DNA of 37,154 bases from a virus. Below the pieces are notes generated by a model. It saw only the letters and a list, made by a program, of their open reading frames with translations, was not told the DNA's origin and searched no databases. The stretch is taken from positions 1 through 37,154 of IMG/VR virus record IMGVR_UViG_3300034152_000581. One strand, written 5' to 3'. Of the stretch, positions 15,146-23,076 are shown one piece after another (position 1 is the stretch's first letter; the number at the start of each line of letters is the position of its first letter). Position numbers and translations under genes: made by a program.

Positions 15146-15607
15146 CTACCTCCAGTTAATGTTTAGATAAACGTTTGAACCTACAGCATTATCTGCTGGG
15201 CCAGGTAATGCTTGGATGTATTCGGCACCAGATCTTTCATAACGATACCGTGCCTGCATTGGATCCTTGTAGTTGGGAACATAAAGAATTTGTGCAAGGC
15301 GATTGGTTTCGTAGAGATAAATCTCATCCCAAACCTTTAATGCTTCTTTGGCATTACTTGATCTAATTGTACGATCAACATCTCCTGCAATGCTTTCAAG
15401 GCGAGTAGAAGGTGACGTAGCAACTTCTGTTTTGGCTTCAGCGGTATTGCAACGTCCAATTTGTGTAACAATTTTATTGTAGAAATAAGAATCAGGAACG
15501 GTATTCATGGATTCTTCCAGGCGAGCATAGTCGCCCGCTGGAACTGACACCACGTAATACCCGAGGTGATACCTTACTCTACTTTTGTCAAAATCGGAAA
15601 GCTGCAC
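15146..15607 (-). CDS. Head-tail adaptor-like protein (candidate)
   Basis: 153 residues from a GTG start. Mostly helical (DFDKSRVRYHLGYYVVSVPA; then ARLEESMNTVP, KEALKVWDEIYLYETNRLAQ), with a short conserved-looking end (YRYERSGAEYIQALPGPADN). Size, helical content and position after portal and capsid genes fit a head-completion or adaptor protein, but I cannot name a family. No Shine-Dalgarno is clear; a TATAAT lies about 20 bases upstream on the minus strand. Confidence 0.5.
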   Translation of the reverse strand: MQLSDFDKSRVRYHLGYYVVSVPAGDYARLEESMNTVPDSYFYNKIVTQIGRCNTAEAKTEVATSPSTRLESIAGDVDRTIRSSNAKEALKVWDEIYLYETNRLAQILYVPNYKDPMQARYRYERSGAEYIQALPGPADNAVGSNVYLNINWR

Positions 15608-15642
15608 TTATACACTCTGATATGACTTTATTATAAAAGCAA

Positions 15643-16278
15643 TTAACCAAGAAATCCTTTATAAAGCTCACCCATTAACTGATCAGCAATTGTTGGTTGC
15701 TTTTGTTGATTGAGTAAATTCTGAAATAAAGCATATTTTGCATAATCTTTGTATTGATCCTGTTCACTAACCTTGGGTTGTGTTTGAGCACCAGGTTGTG
15801 GTTGTGGTTGAGTCTGACTCTGTGGTGCGGTTACAGCAGCCTTTCTACCTCCTCTGGTATGTAGTAATTGAATCTGATAAGGGTTACCCTGCGCATCAGT
15901 TGTTGTAATCGTCCCTAAGCCCTCTCCGGGCTCGTAGGAGCCGTATCCCTTATATGTGATAGGTGTACCCCCTCCGATACCAATATCAAGCCCCTGATGG
16001 AACGTAGAGGCCCCTGCGACAGGTGCTGCACGTTGGCCATATTCAGAAGTTACTGGAAAGTTCCAATTCCAATTCTCACCCTGCTGTTGTACCAGGGGTG
16101 TTTTATTTTCACCAATTAATACATTCTGCAAAAGAGAGCGAATGTTTCTTGGGTTAATTTTTTTGCCCTTATCTTTACCAAACTGTGGAATTACACGCAC
16201 ATCAAGATGCGCACCAGTTGTAGGAAATACATCTTCCCCTGGTCTTGCAATATAACCTGCAGGAATTAAACCGGCCAT
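15643..16278 (-). CDS. M23-like peptidase, apparently circularly permuted, with C-terminal tag
   Basis: 211 residues. Residues 76-143 carry an M23 (LytM) endopeptidase core: SEYGQRAAPVAG, FHQGLDIGIGGGTPI with the HxxxD zinc motif (His94, Asp98), a G-x-G strand, and IQLLHT (His140). The element that normally ends the fold, GPHLHFEVR, seems to lie at the N-terminus instead as TGAHLDVRV (22-30), suggesting a circular permutation. M23 enzymes cut peptide crosslinks of peptidoglycan. A Gln/Pro linker precedes the C-terminal LFQNLLNQ tag shared with the 13231-13929 enzyme. Probably a virion-associated lysin. Confidence 0.65.
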   Translation of the reverse strand: MAGLIPAGYIARPGEDVFPTTGAHLDVRVIPQFGKDKGKKINPRNIRSLLQNVLIGENKTPLVQQQGENWNWNFPVTSEYGQRAAPVAGASTFHQGLDIGIGGGTPITYKGYGSYEPGEGLGTITTTDAQGNPYQIQLLHTRGGRKAAVTAPQSQTQPQPQPGAQTQPKVSEQDQYKDYAKYALFQNLLNQQKQPTIADQLMGELYKGFLG

Positions 16279-16299
16279 TATCTTTTATTTCTTATTCTA

Positions 16300-16329
16300 A
16301 AACTAAAAATCCCCTGGAATTACCAGGGG
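16300..16329 (-). terminator. Intrinsic terminator after the HhH-protein gene
   Basis: On the minus strand CCCCTGG (16329-16323), loop TAATT, CCAGGGG (16317-16311), then ATTTTTAGTTTT. The hairpin begins 8 bases after the stop of the 16338-16778 gene. It is the clearest Rho-independent terminator in the window and should separate the capsid-proximal transcript from the hydrolase operon. Confidence 0.8.
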
Positions 16330-16337
16330 AACACAAC

Positions 16338-16778
16338 TCAAACCCTAACAAGATCAGCGGCAAAAACAGAGTCCCAATCCACCCTTTTGATTTGTCTTAG
16401 CTGTTCCAGGCTTGCAAACTTTTCACCCGATAATGAAAGCTGTAGATCTTTTATCTCTTTTGCTGTTTTAAGACCAATACCTTTAATGTGATCTGCAATC
16501 ATCTGTGCCGTAGCACCATTAATGTTTAAACGTGTATCGGGTGGAAAAGAACGTGGTTCTTCTTTTGCCGCCGCATCTTTTACTTGAAGAGTTTTTACTT
16601 TCTTCGTAGCTTGTTGATCGGGCTCAATCTCAGTCTTGTAAGTGGTAAAGATACGACCGTCTTGGTCTTCAACCATGAACCAGTCGCCATTATCCCATTC
16701 ACTGACAACTTTTACTCTTGTGCCGGTTTTTTTGTGCTGATAAAGCATAGGACCAGATAAAACATTACCTGGTCCCAT
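16338..16778 (-). CDS. Helix-hairpin-helix protein with N-terminal SH3-like segment
   Basis: 146 residues. Residues 84-146 (RLNINGATAQMIADHIKGIG, then a second hairpin) match a ComEA-type helix-hairpin-helix domain, which binds DNA non-specifically. Residues 11-50 are beta-rich (TGTRVKVVSEWDNGDWFMVE) like a small SH3 or KOW fold. The two parts are joined by a charged linker. It lies after the 266-residue capsid-associated gene and is followed by a strong terminator. A role at the DNA-entry end of the capsid is possible but unproven. Confidence 0.7.
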   Translation of the reverse strand: MGPGNVLSGPMLYQHKKTGTRVKVVSEWDNGDWFMVEDQDGRIFTTYKTEIEPDQQATKKVKTLQVKDAAAKEEPRSFPPDTRLNINGATAQMIADHIKGIGLKTAKEIKDLQLSLSGEKFASLEQLRQIKRVDWDSVFAADLVRV

Positions 16779-16791
16779 AATACCTCAATTA

Positions 16792-17592
16792 TCAGCTAAC
16801 GGTGCGACCAGTCAGATAACCATCGATATCTTCATAGCCAGGTGCATCATCGGGTTGGATGTAGCACACTTCAACCACCAGGTAACCAGTACGATTGGCG
16901 GCAGAGTCAGCATCAGAAATATACAGACCACCAGAGGTAGCGGTAGCATTGCCACTATTTTTAGTGAACACCTTAAAGGTGGTAGCAGCGGTGGCTTCAT
17001 AGTTCACAACGGAACCAGAGACGCCTGCGGCACCGGTGGCAGTCAGGAAGGGGAAGGAGCCAAAAGCTTGTGAACCGCCAGAGAAGTAGATCTTGCCAGC
17101 AGCATCACCGGACACAGTGGAAGTCAGGTTGGCTTGAATCACTCCCTCACCAACGCCAGAGGCTGCGGTGGGACCACTGGAATCGCGGCCAAAGGAAATG
17201 AGCACACCAGTAGCAGCATACACACCAGAAGCAACACGGCCATCGCCCCAGCCTTGAGCGACTGACAGAGCAGTACGATAGACGTAAGCAGGTTGAGTGC
17301 TGGAACCACTGATCACAAGACCAGTGATATCGGTACGTGTATCATCATTCCGATAAGGGGAAGGGATGATCACATCACCGGTAGCAACCAATGTACCGCC
17401 AGAGGTAGCGGTCACGGGAACATAACCACGAACCTGGAAATAGCGATAACCAGGAACAGCAAGAACAGAAGTGGGACCACCGTTGGAGGAATCATTAGAG
17501 CCACTGTCATTGGTATCAATATTTCGATACCAACCATTGAGGGGCTCGTTCCAGTTACCAGGGTAGATCTTCTTGGAAGACAGGTAGGACAT
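16792..17592 (-). CDS. Abundant virion protein, capsid-associated candidate
   Basis: 266 residues, beta-rich and high in Gly, Ser, Thr and Ala (VTATSGGTLVATGDVIIPSP), with Trp/Tyr clusters near the N-terminus (YPGNWNEPLNGWYRN). It is directly downstream of the capsid gene with a 33-base gap. An AGGAG lies 8 bases before its ATG, one of the best ribosome sites here. The region is more GC-rich than most of the window, as is the capsid gene, which fits high expression. A head-decoration or fibre protein is likely, family unknown. Confidence 0.6.
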   Translation of the reverse strand: MSYLSSKKIYPGNWNEPLNGWYRNIDTNDSGSNDSSNGGPTSVLAVPGYRYFQVRGYVPVTATSGGTLVATGDVIIPSPYRNDDTRTDITGLVISGSSTQPAYVYRTALSVAQGWGDGRVASGVYAATGVLISFGRDSSGPTAASGVGEGVIQANLTSTVSGDAAGKIYFSGGSQAFGSFPFLTATGAAGVSGSVVNYEATAATTFKVFTKNSGNATATSGGLYISDADSAANRTGYLVVEVCYIQPDDAPGYEDIDGYLTGRTVS

Positions 17593-17625
17593 TTATTTCT
17601 CCTAGAAAGTTATATGTATAAGTTA

Positions 17626-18645
17626 TCAAACAGTGCCATCATCAGACAGGAAGCTGTAAGCGGTGGTAACGAAATCCTTGTTCAGAATTTCAAAACCAGC
17701 ATACAGTTGCCAGATCAGGATAATAAAGCGGCTAAAGTCATCGTTGTTATTGATGAGCACCTGAGCGTTGGGGCCACCGATACCCACGCCAATGGACTGA
17801 GGACCGAAGAAGAAACCTTGTGCAACTTCTTGAGAAGAATAGTTGCTAGCGTCAGTGAAATCAGCAGTAACGTTCTTGGTCGGGAAGTTGGTGGATTCGA
17901 AGAACTTAACACCTTCGAACTGAACACCAGTCGGCATCACAGGCTCACCAGCCAGGAAATAACCCTGACCAGCCTGGGGACCCATGAAGAAGCTGGAGTT
18001 GTTAGGCATCATGGGATTACCCATGTACATGCCTTGGCCAGGTGCACCTGCGTAACGTGCAATCTCACGGAAGTCACTATCACGACGCAGATGCATCATG
18101 AAGGTGGGATCACAGATGCAGCGATAAAGGCCATCAGCGAAGGTGGGGACGTTGCGCTTACGCATGTCCTTAACAACTTCCAGGAGATCGGTGCGAACAG
18201 AGAACTGCTGCACTTGATTACCATACTCAGTAGCAGTGTAATCAATACGACCTTGGGAATCTTTGACCTTACCACCAGCGAAGTAGTAACCACCCTGGGA
18301 AGAAGAGGCAGCACCGTTGGCTTCTGCTTTGGCAAGTTCGTCAATGAACACACGATCGCGCCAGCGGCGATAATCGTCAAGCAGAGTCAGGGAACCGATG
18401 CTCTGATGGAACATGTTCAGGTTACCGGTATCCAGCAGCAAACGCTGGGCGGTAATCAGGGTTTCACGAGCAATCTTAAAGGTGGAAGGCTGGGTAGGAT
18501 CTCCCGGATCTGCAGGGCCAGTGTACTCTTTAAGCACAACAAGCACCTTCTCTTTAGTGATGTTGCGGCTGTTAGCAGTACCGATGGTTTGGTCAGCAAT
18601 ACGCTCACGGCTGTCCTTAGTACCAGGGGTTCCCCAGAACTTGTA
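17626..18645 (-). CDS. Major capsid protein, exon 2
   Basis: Encodes the C-terminal 339 residues, beginning YKFWGTPGTKDSR, of a protein split by a group I intron; exon 1 is at 19536-19751. The spliced product would have about 411 residues. The segment FADGLYRCICDPTFMMHLRR and the helix TLLDDYRRWRDRVFIDELAK resemble HK97-fold coat proteins of the N4 gp56-like kind. Position after portal and scaffold supports the capsid assignment. The apparent in-frame TTG at 18648-18646 spans the 3' splice site and is not a real start. Codons and GC are higher than average, as expected for an abundant protein. Confidence 0.8.
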   Translation of the reverse strand, partial: YKFWGTPGTKDSRERIADQTIGTANSRNITKEKVLVVLKEYTGPADPGDPTQPSTFKIARETLITAQRLLLDTGNLNMFHQSIGSLTLLDDYRRWRDRVFIDELAKAEANGAASSSQGGYYFAGGKVKDSQGRIDYTATEYGNQVQQFSVRTDLLEVVKDMRKRNVPTFADGLYRCICDPTFMMHLRRDSDFREIARYAGAPGQGMYMGNPMMPNNSSFFMGPQAGQGYFLAGEPVMPTGVQFEGVKFFESTNFPTKNVTADFTDASNYSSQEVAQGFFFGPQSIGVGIGGPNAQVLINNNDDFSRFIILIWQLYAGFEILNKDFVTTAYSFLSDDGTV

Positions 18646-19535
18646 CAAATGTTATCCCAAGGGCTCTTTATCCCTTGGTTCTTACGGTTTATCATCCCGT
18701 AAGCTCAGACTATATCATCAAGCAACTTTCGTTACTTGTCCTGCGCTCGTGCCCTCTTATCGTCTTCATCTGCAAAAGCAATGTTAAGACTCGCTGCATA
18801 CATTTCAGAATTTTTTGTTCTGTTTTTGTAATGCAGGGTCACTTTATTTTGTAACGTTGAATGCACATAAGGCCGTAACAGCGTTACAAACTTAGGCATC
18901 TCTCCACTTAAGATTCTTAAGCGATAGTGTTTTCGATCTAAATAAAGTCTTGGATTAAGACTTGTTAAATCGTGTATCCAAGAAGCAATTATTTTTGCTT
19001 CGTGTTCGGAACAATACGTTGCAAGAAGTCCCACATTATTGGAGCTTACTACACAACCATCATCCATCCAAAAAACAGCTAAAGCTTCTAAACCCAGTCC
19101 ATCTAAGTATTCTTGAGAAAACTGTTTTTTACCTTCAGGATAAAATTGCTCTCTTAAAGGGACCAGTAGTTTACTGGTTACCATAGACTGGCAAGAATCA
19201 TAAGTTTTCAAGGTACGCTTATCGTAAACCTTCCTAGAAGCAACTTTCCCATTCGTCCCTAGTTCTTGATTAACTTTGGACATTTTCCACTCAAGAAAAA
19301 ATTTTTGTTTTTCTGAGTGAGTAAAAGATAAATAACAAGTGTTTTTACCTTTTGGGTACCCCAGGCATCCATCGCCTAAAGTACATGCTTTGGAAAAGGA
19401 AAGGTTCACTGTGTGACCAAGGGTAGTCGTTGGACCTTCCGACCATTTCTGGGCGGCTTGGCTGCTGATTGCCCGATGTTAGCGCATTGAAGGGTTTCCA
19501 GCAATTCACAGGATTTAAAGACCGCTACAAATTCA
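18646..19535 (-). ncRNA. Group I intron in the capsid gene
   Basis: An 890-base intron interrupts the capsid gene between Arg (CGT) and Tyr (TAC), phase 0. P1: exon end GACCGT pairs with the guide GCGGTC, giving the required U-G at the splice site. P10: TTGTA just before the guide pairs with TACAA, the first bases of exon 2. The last intron base is G. Core elements in order: P AATTGCTGGAAACC (19506-19493), Q AATCAGCAGCCAAGC (19470-19456), R GGTCCAACGACTA (19436-19424), S GATGATATAGTC (18719-18708); GACTA/TAGTC forms P7. Two hairpins (CTTACGG/CCGTAAG and CCAAGGG/CCCTTGG) follow as P9 elements. The endonuclease gene sits between R and S, in the P8 loop. Confidence 0.9.
18732..19409 (-). CDS. 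LAGLIDADG homing endonuclease, intron-encoded
   Basis: 225 residues from a GTG start inside the P8 region of the group I intron. Two LAGLIDADG-type motifs are seen: ACTLGDGCLG (8-17, Asp13) and LEALAVFWMDDGCV (107-120, Asp116/117), separated by about 100 residues, so the protein is a monomer with two half-sites (LAGLIDADG_2 type). It would cut an intronless capsid allele near the insertion site and let the intron home. The N-terminus is short: the first motif begins at residue 8, so an upstream non-standard start is possible. The frame ends 13 bases before the S element. Both acidic catalytic positions are present, so it is probably active. Confidence 0.88.
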   Translation of the reverse strand: MNLSFSKACTLGDGCLGYPKGKNTCYLSFTHSEKQKFFLEWKMSKVNQELGTNGKVASRKVYDKRTLKTYDSCQSMVTSKLLVPLREQFYPEGKKQFSQEYLDGLGLEALAVFWMDDGCVVSSNNVGLLATYCSEHEAKIIASWIHDLTSLNPRLYLDRKHYRLRILSGEMPKFVTLLRPYVHSTLQNKVTLHYKNRTKNSEMYAASLNIAFADEDDKRARAQDK

Positions 19536-19751
19536 ACGGTCTAACTGCACAGTTTGGCCGGGCTGAGAAGTGAAATCGTGAACCACCACGGGTTCAACGG
19601 CCATTTCTGTAATGTATGCAGGGTGGGGGCGATAAAGCTCCGCACCTAAAATCTTTGGAAAGTCAGTATCAAGAAACACTTTCTTTTGTCCTCCAGTATT
19701 GTTGGATTTTTCAATCGGATGAAAGATAGAGACCGGAGTCTTATCTAACAA
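19536..19751 (-). CDS. Major capsid protein, exon 1
   Basis: Encodes the N-terminal 72 residues of the capsid protein, ending TSQPGQTVQLDR; the next in-frame codon in unspliced RNA is TGA, the first bases of the intron. The only usable start is TTG at 19751 (or ATT one codon earlier), because an in-frame TAA lies five codons upstream of the TTG; no Shine-Dalgarno is visible. The start is therefore uncertain. The sequence (ILGAELYRPHPAYITEMAVE) fits the N-terminal arm of an HK97-fold coat protein. The upstream gene ends 32 bases earlier. Confidence 0.75.
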
Positions 19752-19783
19752 AATTTTAGCAGGTTAAAGTTTTGGCAAACTTT

Positions 19784-20350
19784 TTAGTATTGAAGAGTGG
19801 AGATAGACTGGCGTGCACCAGGCATATTGCTTGATGCATAAGACTCGGGATCAATGCCTTGTTGGAACCCAGGCATACCCAGAGCACCTGGTACAGCACC
19901 AAGTGCAACACCACCGAGACCTGCAGCGGCAGCAGAAGCTGGAACCATGCCAGCTGCAAATGTTGGCGCAGCTGCAGCAGAAAGATTTGCTGGAGCAGAA
20001 AGTAGGCTGGTTCTTGCGATATTACCAATAGTTTGAGGTGAATAAAGGGTTGCAGATTGACCGCGACTCATGTATTCAGGACTATTAATAATTGCTTGTT
20101 CAGTTCTTTGTCTTAAAGAACGACCAGTTTTTCCTACTGGTTTATCCAGACCTTTTTCAATTAAACCTGGAATTACTCCGCCATACTTTCCAGCTAATTT
20201 ACGTGCACCTAATAAACCACCGGCTGCACCAGCTGCACCAAGACCTGCAGCTAATCCAGCAGAACCTGGATCTTCACCTTGAGAAAGGGCATACCCACCA
20301 GTTGCTAAACCAGCAGCGGCGGGTACACCATATTGAAGTAGAGGACGCAT
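19784..20350 (-). CDS. Gly/Ala-rich glycine-zipper protein
   Basis: 188 residues from ATG 20350, 4 bases after the scaffold stop; an in-frame TTG at 20368 would overlap the scaffold gene. The protein is strongly Gly/Ala-rich with two hydrophobic zipper-like stretches (VPAAAGLATGGYALSQG; GLAAGLGAAGAAGGLLGARK) and another near the end (MVPASAAAAGLGGVALGAVP). It may associate with membranes or with other virion helices. It lies between scaffold and capsid genes, where a minor head protein or maturation factor could be expected; no protease motif is seen. Confidence 0.6.
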   Translation of the reverse strand: MRPLLQYGVPAAAGLATGGYALSQGEDPGSAGLAAGLGAAGAAGGLLGARKLAGKYGGVIPGLIEKGLDKPVGKTGRSLRQRTEQAIINSPEYMSRGQSATLYSPQTIGNIARTSLLSAPANLSAAAAPTFAAGMVPASAAAAGLGGVALGAVPGALGMPGFQQGIDPESYASSNMPGARQSISTLQY

Positions 20351-20354
20351 GGCA

Positions 20355-21326
20355 TCACTCCATAACAAACAGTTTGTTTGCGATCACATCAGGGGTAGCT
20401 TGATTAATAACGCGCCAGGCGTTCTGGGGGTCACGCTCCATAGTTGACTTGAAGCTCTCCCAGAAGTTTTGAGGTTGCTGAGGAGCAGCGGCAGCGGGAG
20501 GAGCGGGGAATTGACCCATGCCAGGATTTACAGCTTGAGTCTGGTAACCAGGGGTTTCAAGCTGAGCTTCGTTTTCATAAACGGGATAAGGACCTTCGGG
20601 ACCGAAGAACTTGAGGGTGTAGTCACTCAATACATCGGGATTGGTCAAGATCTCGTTATAAGCAAGGTTTTCCTGATGCTCATTAACAGAGAATGCAGCA
20701 TAACCCTTCAGCGTTTCAGTTGCTTGTTGGCCCCAGGCAATAGCACTATCAAGAACGCCTTCCAGATTTAGAGCGTACTGGTTTAGAATTGCCGGAGCCT
20801 CGGTTCCGTACGCTTCGACCACCATCCGACTTTCCGGACTCCAGTTCAGGACGTCCGCCACGTCCCCCAAGGAGCTGACCGAGTAGGTTTGGGAAGAGTT
20901 GTTGGATGAGGTCTGGTTTGTTGACCAAGTCTGCGGAGCCGATTGTTGCGTAGGTTGGACGCTCGGTTGTCCGTAATTGGCCGGGGTATACTGAGTCGGA
21001 TTGATCTGCTGCGATTGTTGACCCTGGAACGGGGAGGGCACCGGGCTTCCCAGCAGATTGACCACCTTGTTGAATGCCGTCTCCCAGGGGTTGCTCTGGG
21101 GCGCCACCGGTTGGGATTGGGGGGCGTACTGAGACGGGTTTGATTGGTAACTGGTAGCCCCCTGAGGCGCCACTTGGGGCACTGCCTGGGGGTAACTGGT
21201 CCCCACCTGGTACTGAACCGGAGCTTGGGGCGCCTGCTGTTGGGGTGCCGGTGCGACGTAGCTGCTCGGAGCGACCGCCGGTGCTTGGTTCGTCTGTGGG
21301 GTCGATTGGACGGTAGCGTCCTGCAT
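20355..21326 (-). CDS. Scaffold-like capsid assembly protein
   Basis: 323 residues. The N-terminal 170 residues are Gln/Pro/Ser-rich and disordered. The C-terminal half is helical (ESRMVVEAYGTEAPAILNQY ... TETLKGYAAFSVNEHQEN), with a conserved-looking end (RVINQATPDVIANKLFVME). Position between portal and capsid genes and the disordered-plus-helical make-up match phage scaffolds. The ATG at 21326 has a strong AAAGGAG seven bases upstream, although it lies inside the portal frame. The first 578 bases are shared with the portal gene in the +1 frame. Confidence 0.65.
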   Translation of the reverse strand: MQDATVQSTPQTNQAPAVAPSSYVAPAPQQQAPQAPVQYQVGTSYPQAVPQVAPQGATSYQSNPSQYAPQSQPVAPQSNPWETAFNKVVNLLGSPVPSPFQGQQSQQINPTQYTPANYGQPSVQPTQQSAPQTWSTNQTSSNNSSQTYSVSSLGDVADVLNWSPESRMVVEAYGTEAPAILNQYALNLEGVLDSAIAWGQQATETLKGYAAFSVNEHQENLAYNEILTNPDVLSDYTLKFFGPEGPYPVYENEAQLETPGYQTQAVNPGMGQFPAPPAAAAPQQPQNFWESFKSTMERDPQNAWRVINQATPDVIANKLFVME

Positions 21327-23076
21327 AACTCATCTCCTTTTGTAATGCTTCTAGAGTTCGATACAGATATGGAGTTAAATCCAGTTTGGGATCTGCAGCC
21401 ATCGGAAGATCCGGTGCCTGAGGGTGGGGAGTCTGCATCATTCCCCCCACTAAACGAGCAAATTGAGAGTATGCACCCTGTAACTCGTTTACCATTCTGA
21501 ACGGGAACCCAGATAGCATCTCGGCCCGTTCCTCATCCGTTTTTGATGGGAAGAGGTACTTCAGTGCTTCAATGCTATCAACCCCTAATTCTTGCAAGTT
21601 CCTAACAACAATAGAGTTGTTAAGAATATCTTGCGTAGAATCTTCGTATACGGGTCCCAGCCAGCGCCATAACATGGTGATATCACCATCTGGTATCAAT
21701 CCTTTGACACCAGGGGGAATCATCTGCGCTTCTACACAAGCCATCATAAGACGCTTTAGTTGTTGTTCATATACTTTCATTGCTTCGTTGTAGCCTGCTT
21801 GCATCTCTGGTGACATCTCACCTTCTGGAGGTACAGGCTTTTCAATCTTTGCGGCAGCCGCAAGACTATCCTTAAACAACTGCTCTTCCTGGTAAATGAT
21901 TAACTCAAAACAACGACATAAGCCGTGTTCATAAATTGCATTAGCTTTTTTCTTAGATGTTGCCGATACACGACCGAATAATGATTTGTATTCCGTAGCA
22001 GTGACACCAGCACTAATGGATAATTCATCAACACCACCCAATGCTGTGCGAATTTCCTCTCGATACTGTCGAACGAACGCATTCTGATCTCCACTGATGG
22101 CATCTGGGACGATATAACCTACTCGATCGTTCGGTTCCAGGTTCGCAATAACTCTTGGCACTCGAATCTGCCCATCAACACCGCGAGATACGGGATCTTG
22201 CTTAAATGTAGACCTACTGAGCCCCATGGGACTAGTAAATCCTGAATTTGCAGCAATAGATGGACGCTGAACGCCTGTATCACCGCCGACATCAATGAGA
22301 TCAGTCTTGGGACGGGACGAAAGCAGAGTTGGATTCCCAAAAAATTGTAAATTCTTCCGCATGTTGCGGACTAATTCATCGTGAATGACGATGTGATTAG
22401 CTAAAACATCAAAATCACCACTGCCTTCCATTGAAAAGCCTTTGGGATTGTTGAAAATCTCTACGCAAGGTATGAATTGCAACGTATTTTTAAATGTTTT
22501 GGTCTTACCAGGGATCATGTAGTTAACATTATCGAAAGACATCTCGCCTTCCGAGTGAGTTTCTTCGATTACATCTTTTTTAATGGACAATCGGATGTAT
22601 CGTTTAGCCCCCTGGGACTCATTGTTACCATATCCAGTAAGATCTGCGGAATTAATCTCTTGATTGAACCCATTACCACGCTTGACTTTGTAACTGTAGA
22701 TGATTACGACTTCTTCCAGTTCCCCATCAGTGTTGTAATAAGAGCGATACTCATGAGAACGAAAGTAATAAAGGCGATAGTTTGCGTCTGTGGGACGGAT
22801 ATAAAACATTCCTTTACCATCGCAAAGGAAATAATCCCAGATTGAATCAAGTCGAGTATCAAGTTTGTTGTATTTGGCTACACGATCAATAAAATCTTTG
22901 CGTTGATTACCGAAATTATCTTGAGAAGGAAAGAATTCAACACCCTGACGGATGCCAAATAATTTCATCTGGGCAATATGAGATGCAACGATTCCTGTGT
23001 CAACGCCAGCGCTACCGTCACGCTCAATATAAGCGTCGATGATTTCCTTAAGACGAGATTTGGCGTTACCAGACAT
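20749..23076 (-). CDS. Portal protein
   Basis: 775 residues. The first 580 residues look like a tailed-phage portal: helical stem and wing segments, SGVTATEYKSLFGRVSATSK near the tunnel-loop region and a long helical crown (FRMVNELQGAYSQFARLVGG). Portals form the 12-subunit ring through which DNA is packaged. The last about 190 residues are Gly/Pro/Ser/Arg-rich (GGRGGRPELESGKSDGGRSV) and overlap the scaffold gene in another frame. Its ATG overlaps the previous stop (TAATG). The tail is either a real extension or a frame kept open by the overlap; truncation would leave a portal of normal size. Confidence 0.8.
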   Translation of the reverse strand: MSGNAKSRLKEIIDAYIERDGSAGVDTGIVASHIAQMKLFGIRQGVEFFPSQDNFGNQRKDFIDRVAKYNKLDTRLDSIWDYFLCDGKGMFYIRPTDANYRLYYFRSHEYRSYYNTDGELEEVVIIYSYKVKRGNGFNQEINSADLTGYGNNESQGAKRYIRLSIKKDVIEETHSEGEMSFDNVNYMIPGKTKTFKNTLQFIPCVEIFNNPKGFSMEGSGDFDVLANHIVIHDELVRNMRKNLQFFGNPTLLSSRPKTDLIDVGGDTGVQRPSIAANSGFTSPMGLSRSTFKQDPVSRGVDGQIRVPRVIANLEPNDRVGYIVPDAISGDQNAFVRQYREEIRTALGGVDELSISAGVTATEYKSLFGRVSATSKKKANAIYEHGLCRCFELIIYQEEQLFKDSLAAAAKIEKPVPPEGEMSPEMQAGYNEAMKVYEQQLKRLMMACVEAQMIPPGVKGLIPDGDITMLWRWLGPVYEDSTQDILNNSIVVRNLQELGVDSIEALKYLFPSKTDEERAEMLSGFPFRMVNELQGAYSQFARLVGGMMQTPHPQAPDLPMAADPKLDLTPYLYRTLEALQKEMSYAGRYRPIDPTDEPSTGGRSEQLRRTGTPTAGAPSSGSVPGGDQLPPGSAPSGASGGYQLPIKPVSVRPPIPTGGAPEQPLGDGIQQGGQSAGKPGALPVPGSTIAADQSDSVYPGQLRTTERPTYATIGSADLVNKPDLIQQLFPNLLGQLLGGRGGRPELESGKSDGGRSVRNRGSGNSKPVRSKSGRRS

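Noticed and set aside
15608-15642. TATAAT-like sequences in AT-rich gaps on the minus strand (also near 28225 and 32995)
   Set aside because: No matching -35 at proper spacing; not strong enough to list as promoters.
17293-18702. Long plus-strand open frame (469 codons) opposite the capsid and neighbouring genes
   Set aside because: It is the antisense shadow of two abundant minus-strand genes, crosses the intron junction, and its translation has no recognisable domain and an odd His/Thr/Ile-rich make-up.
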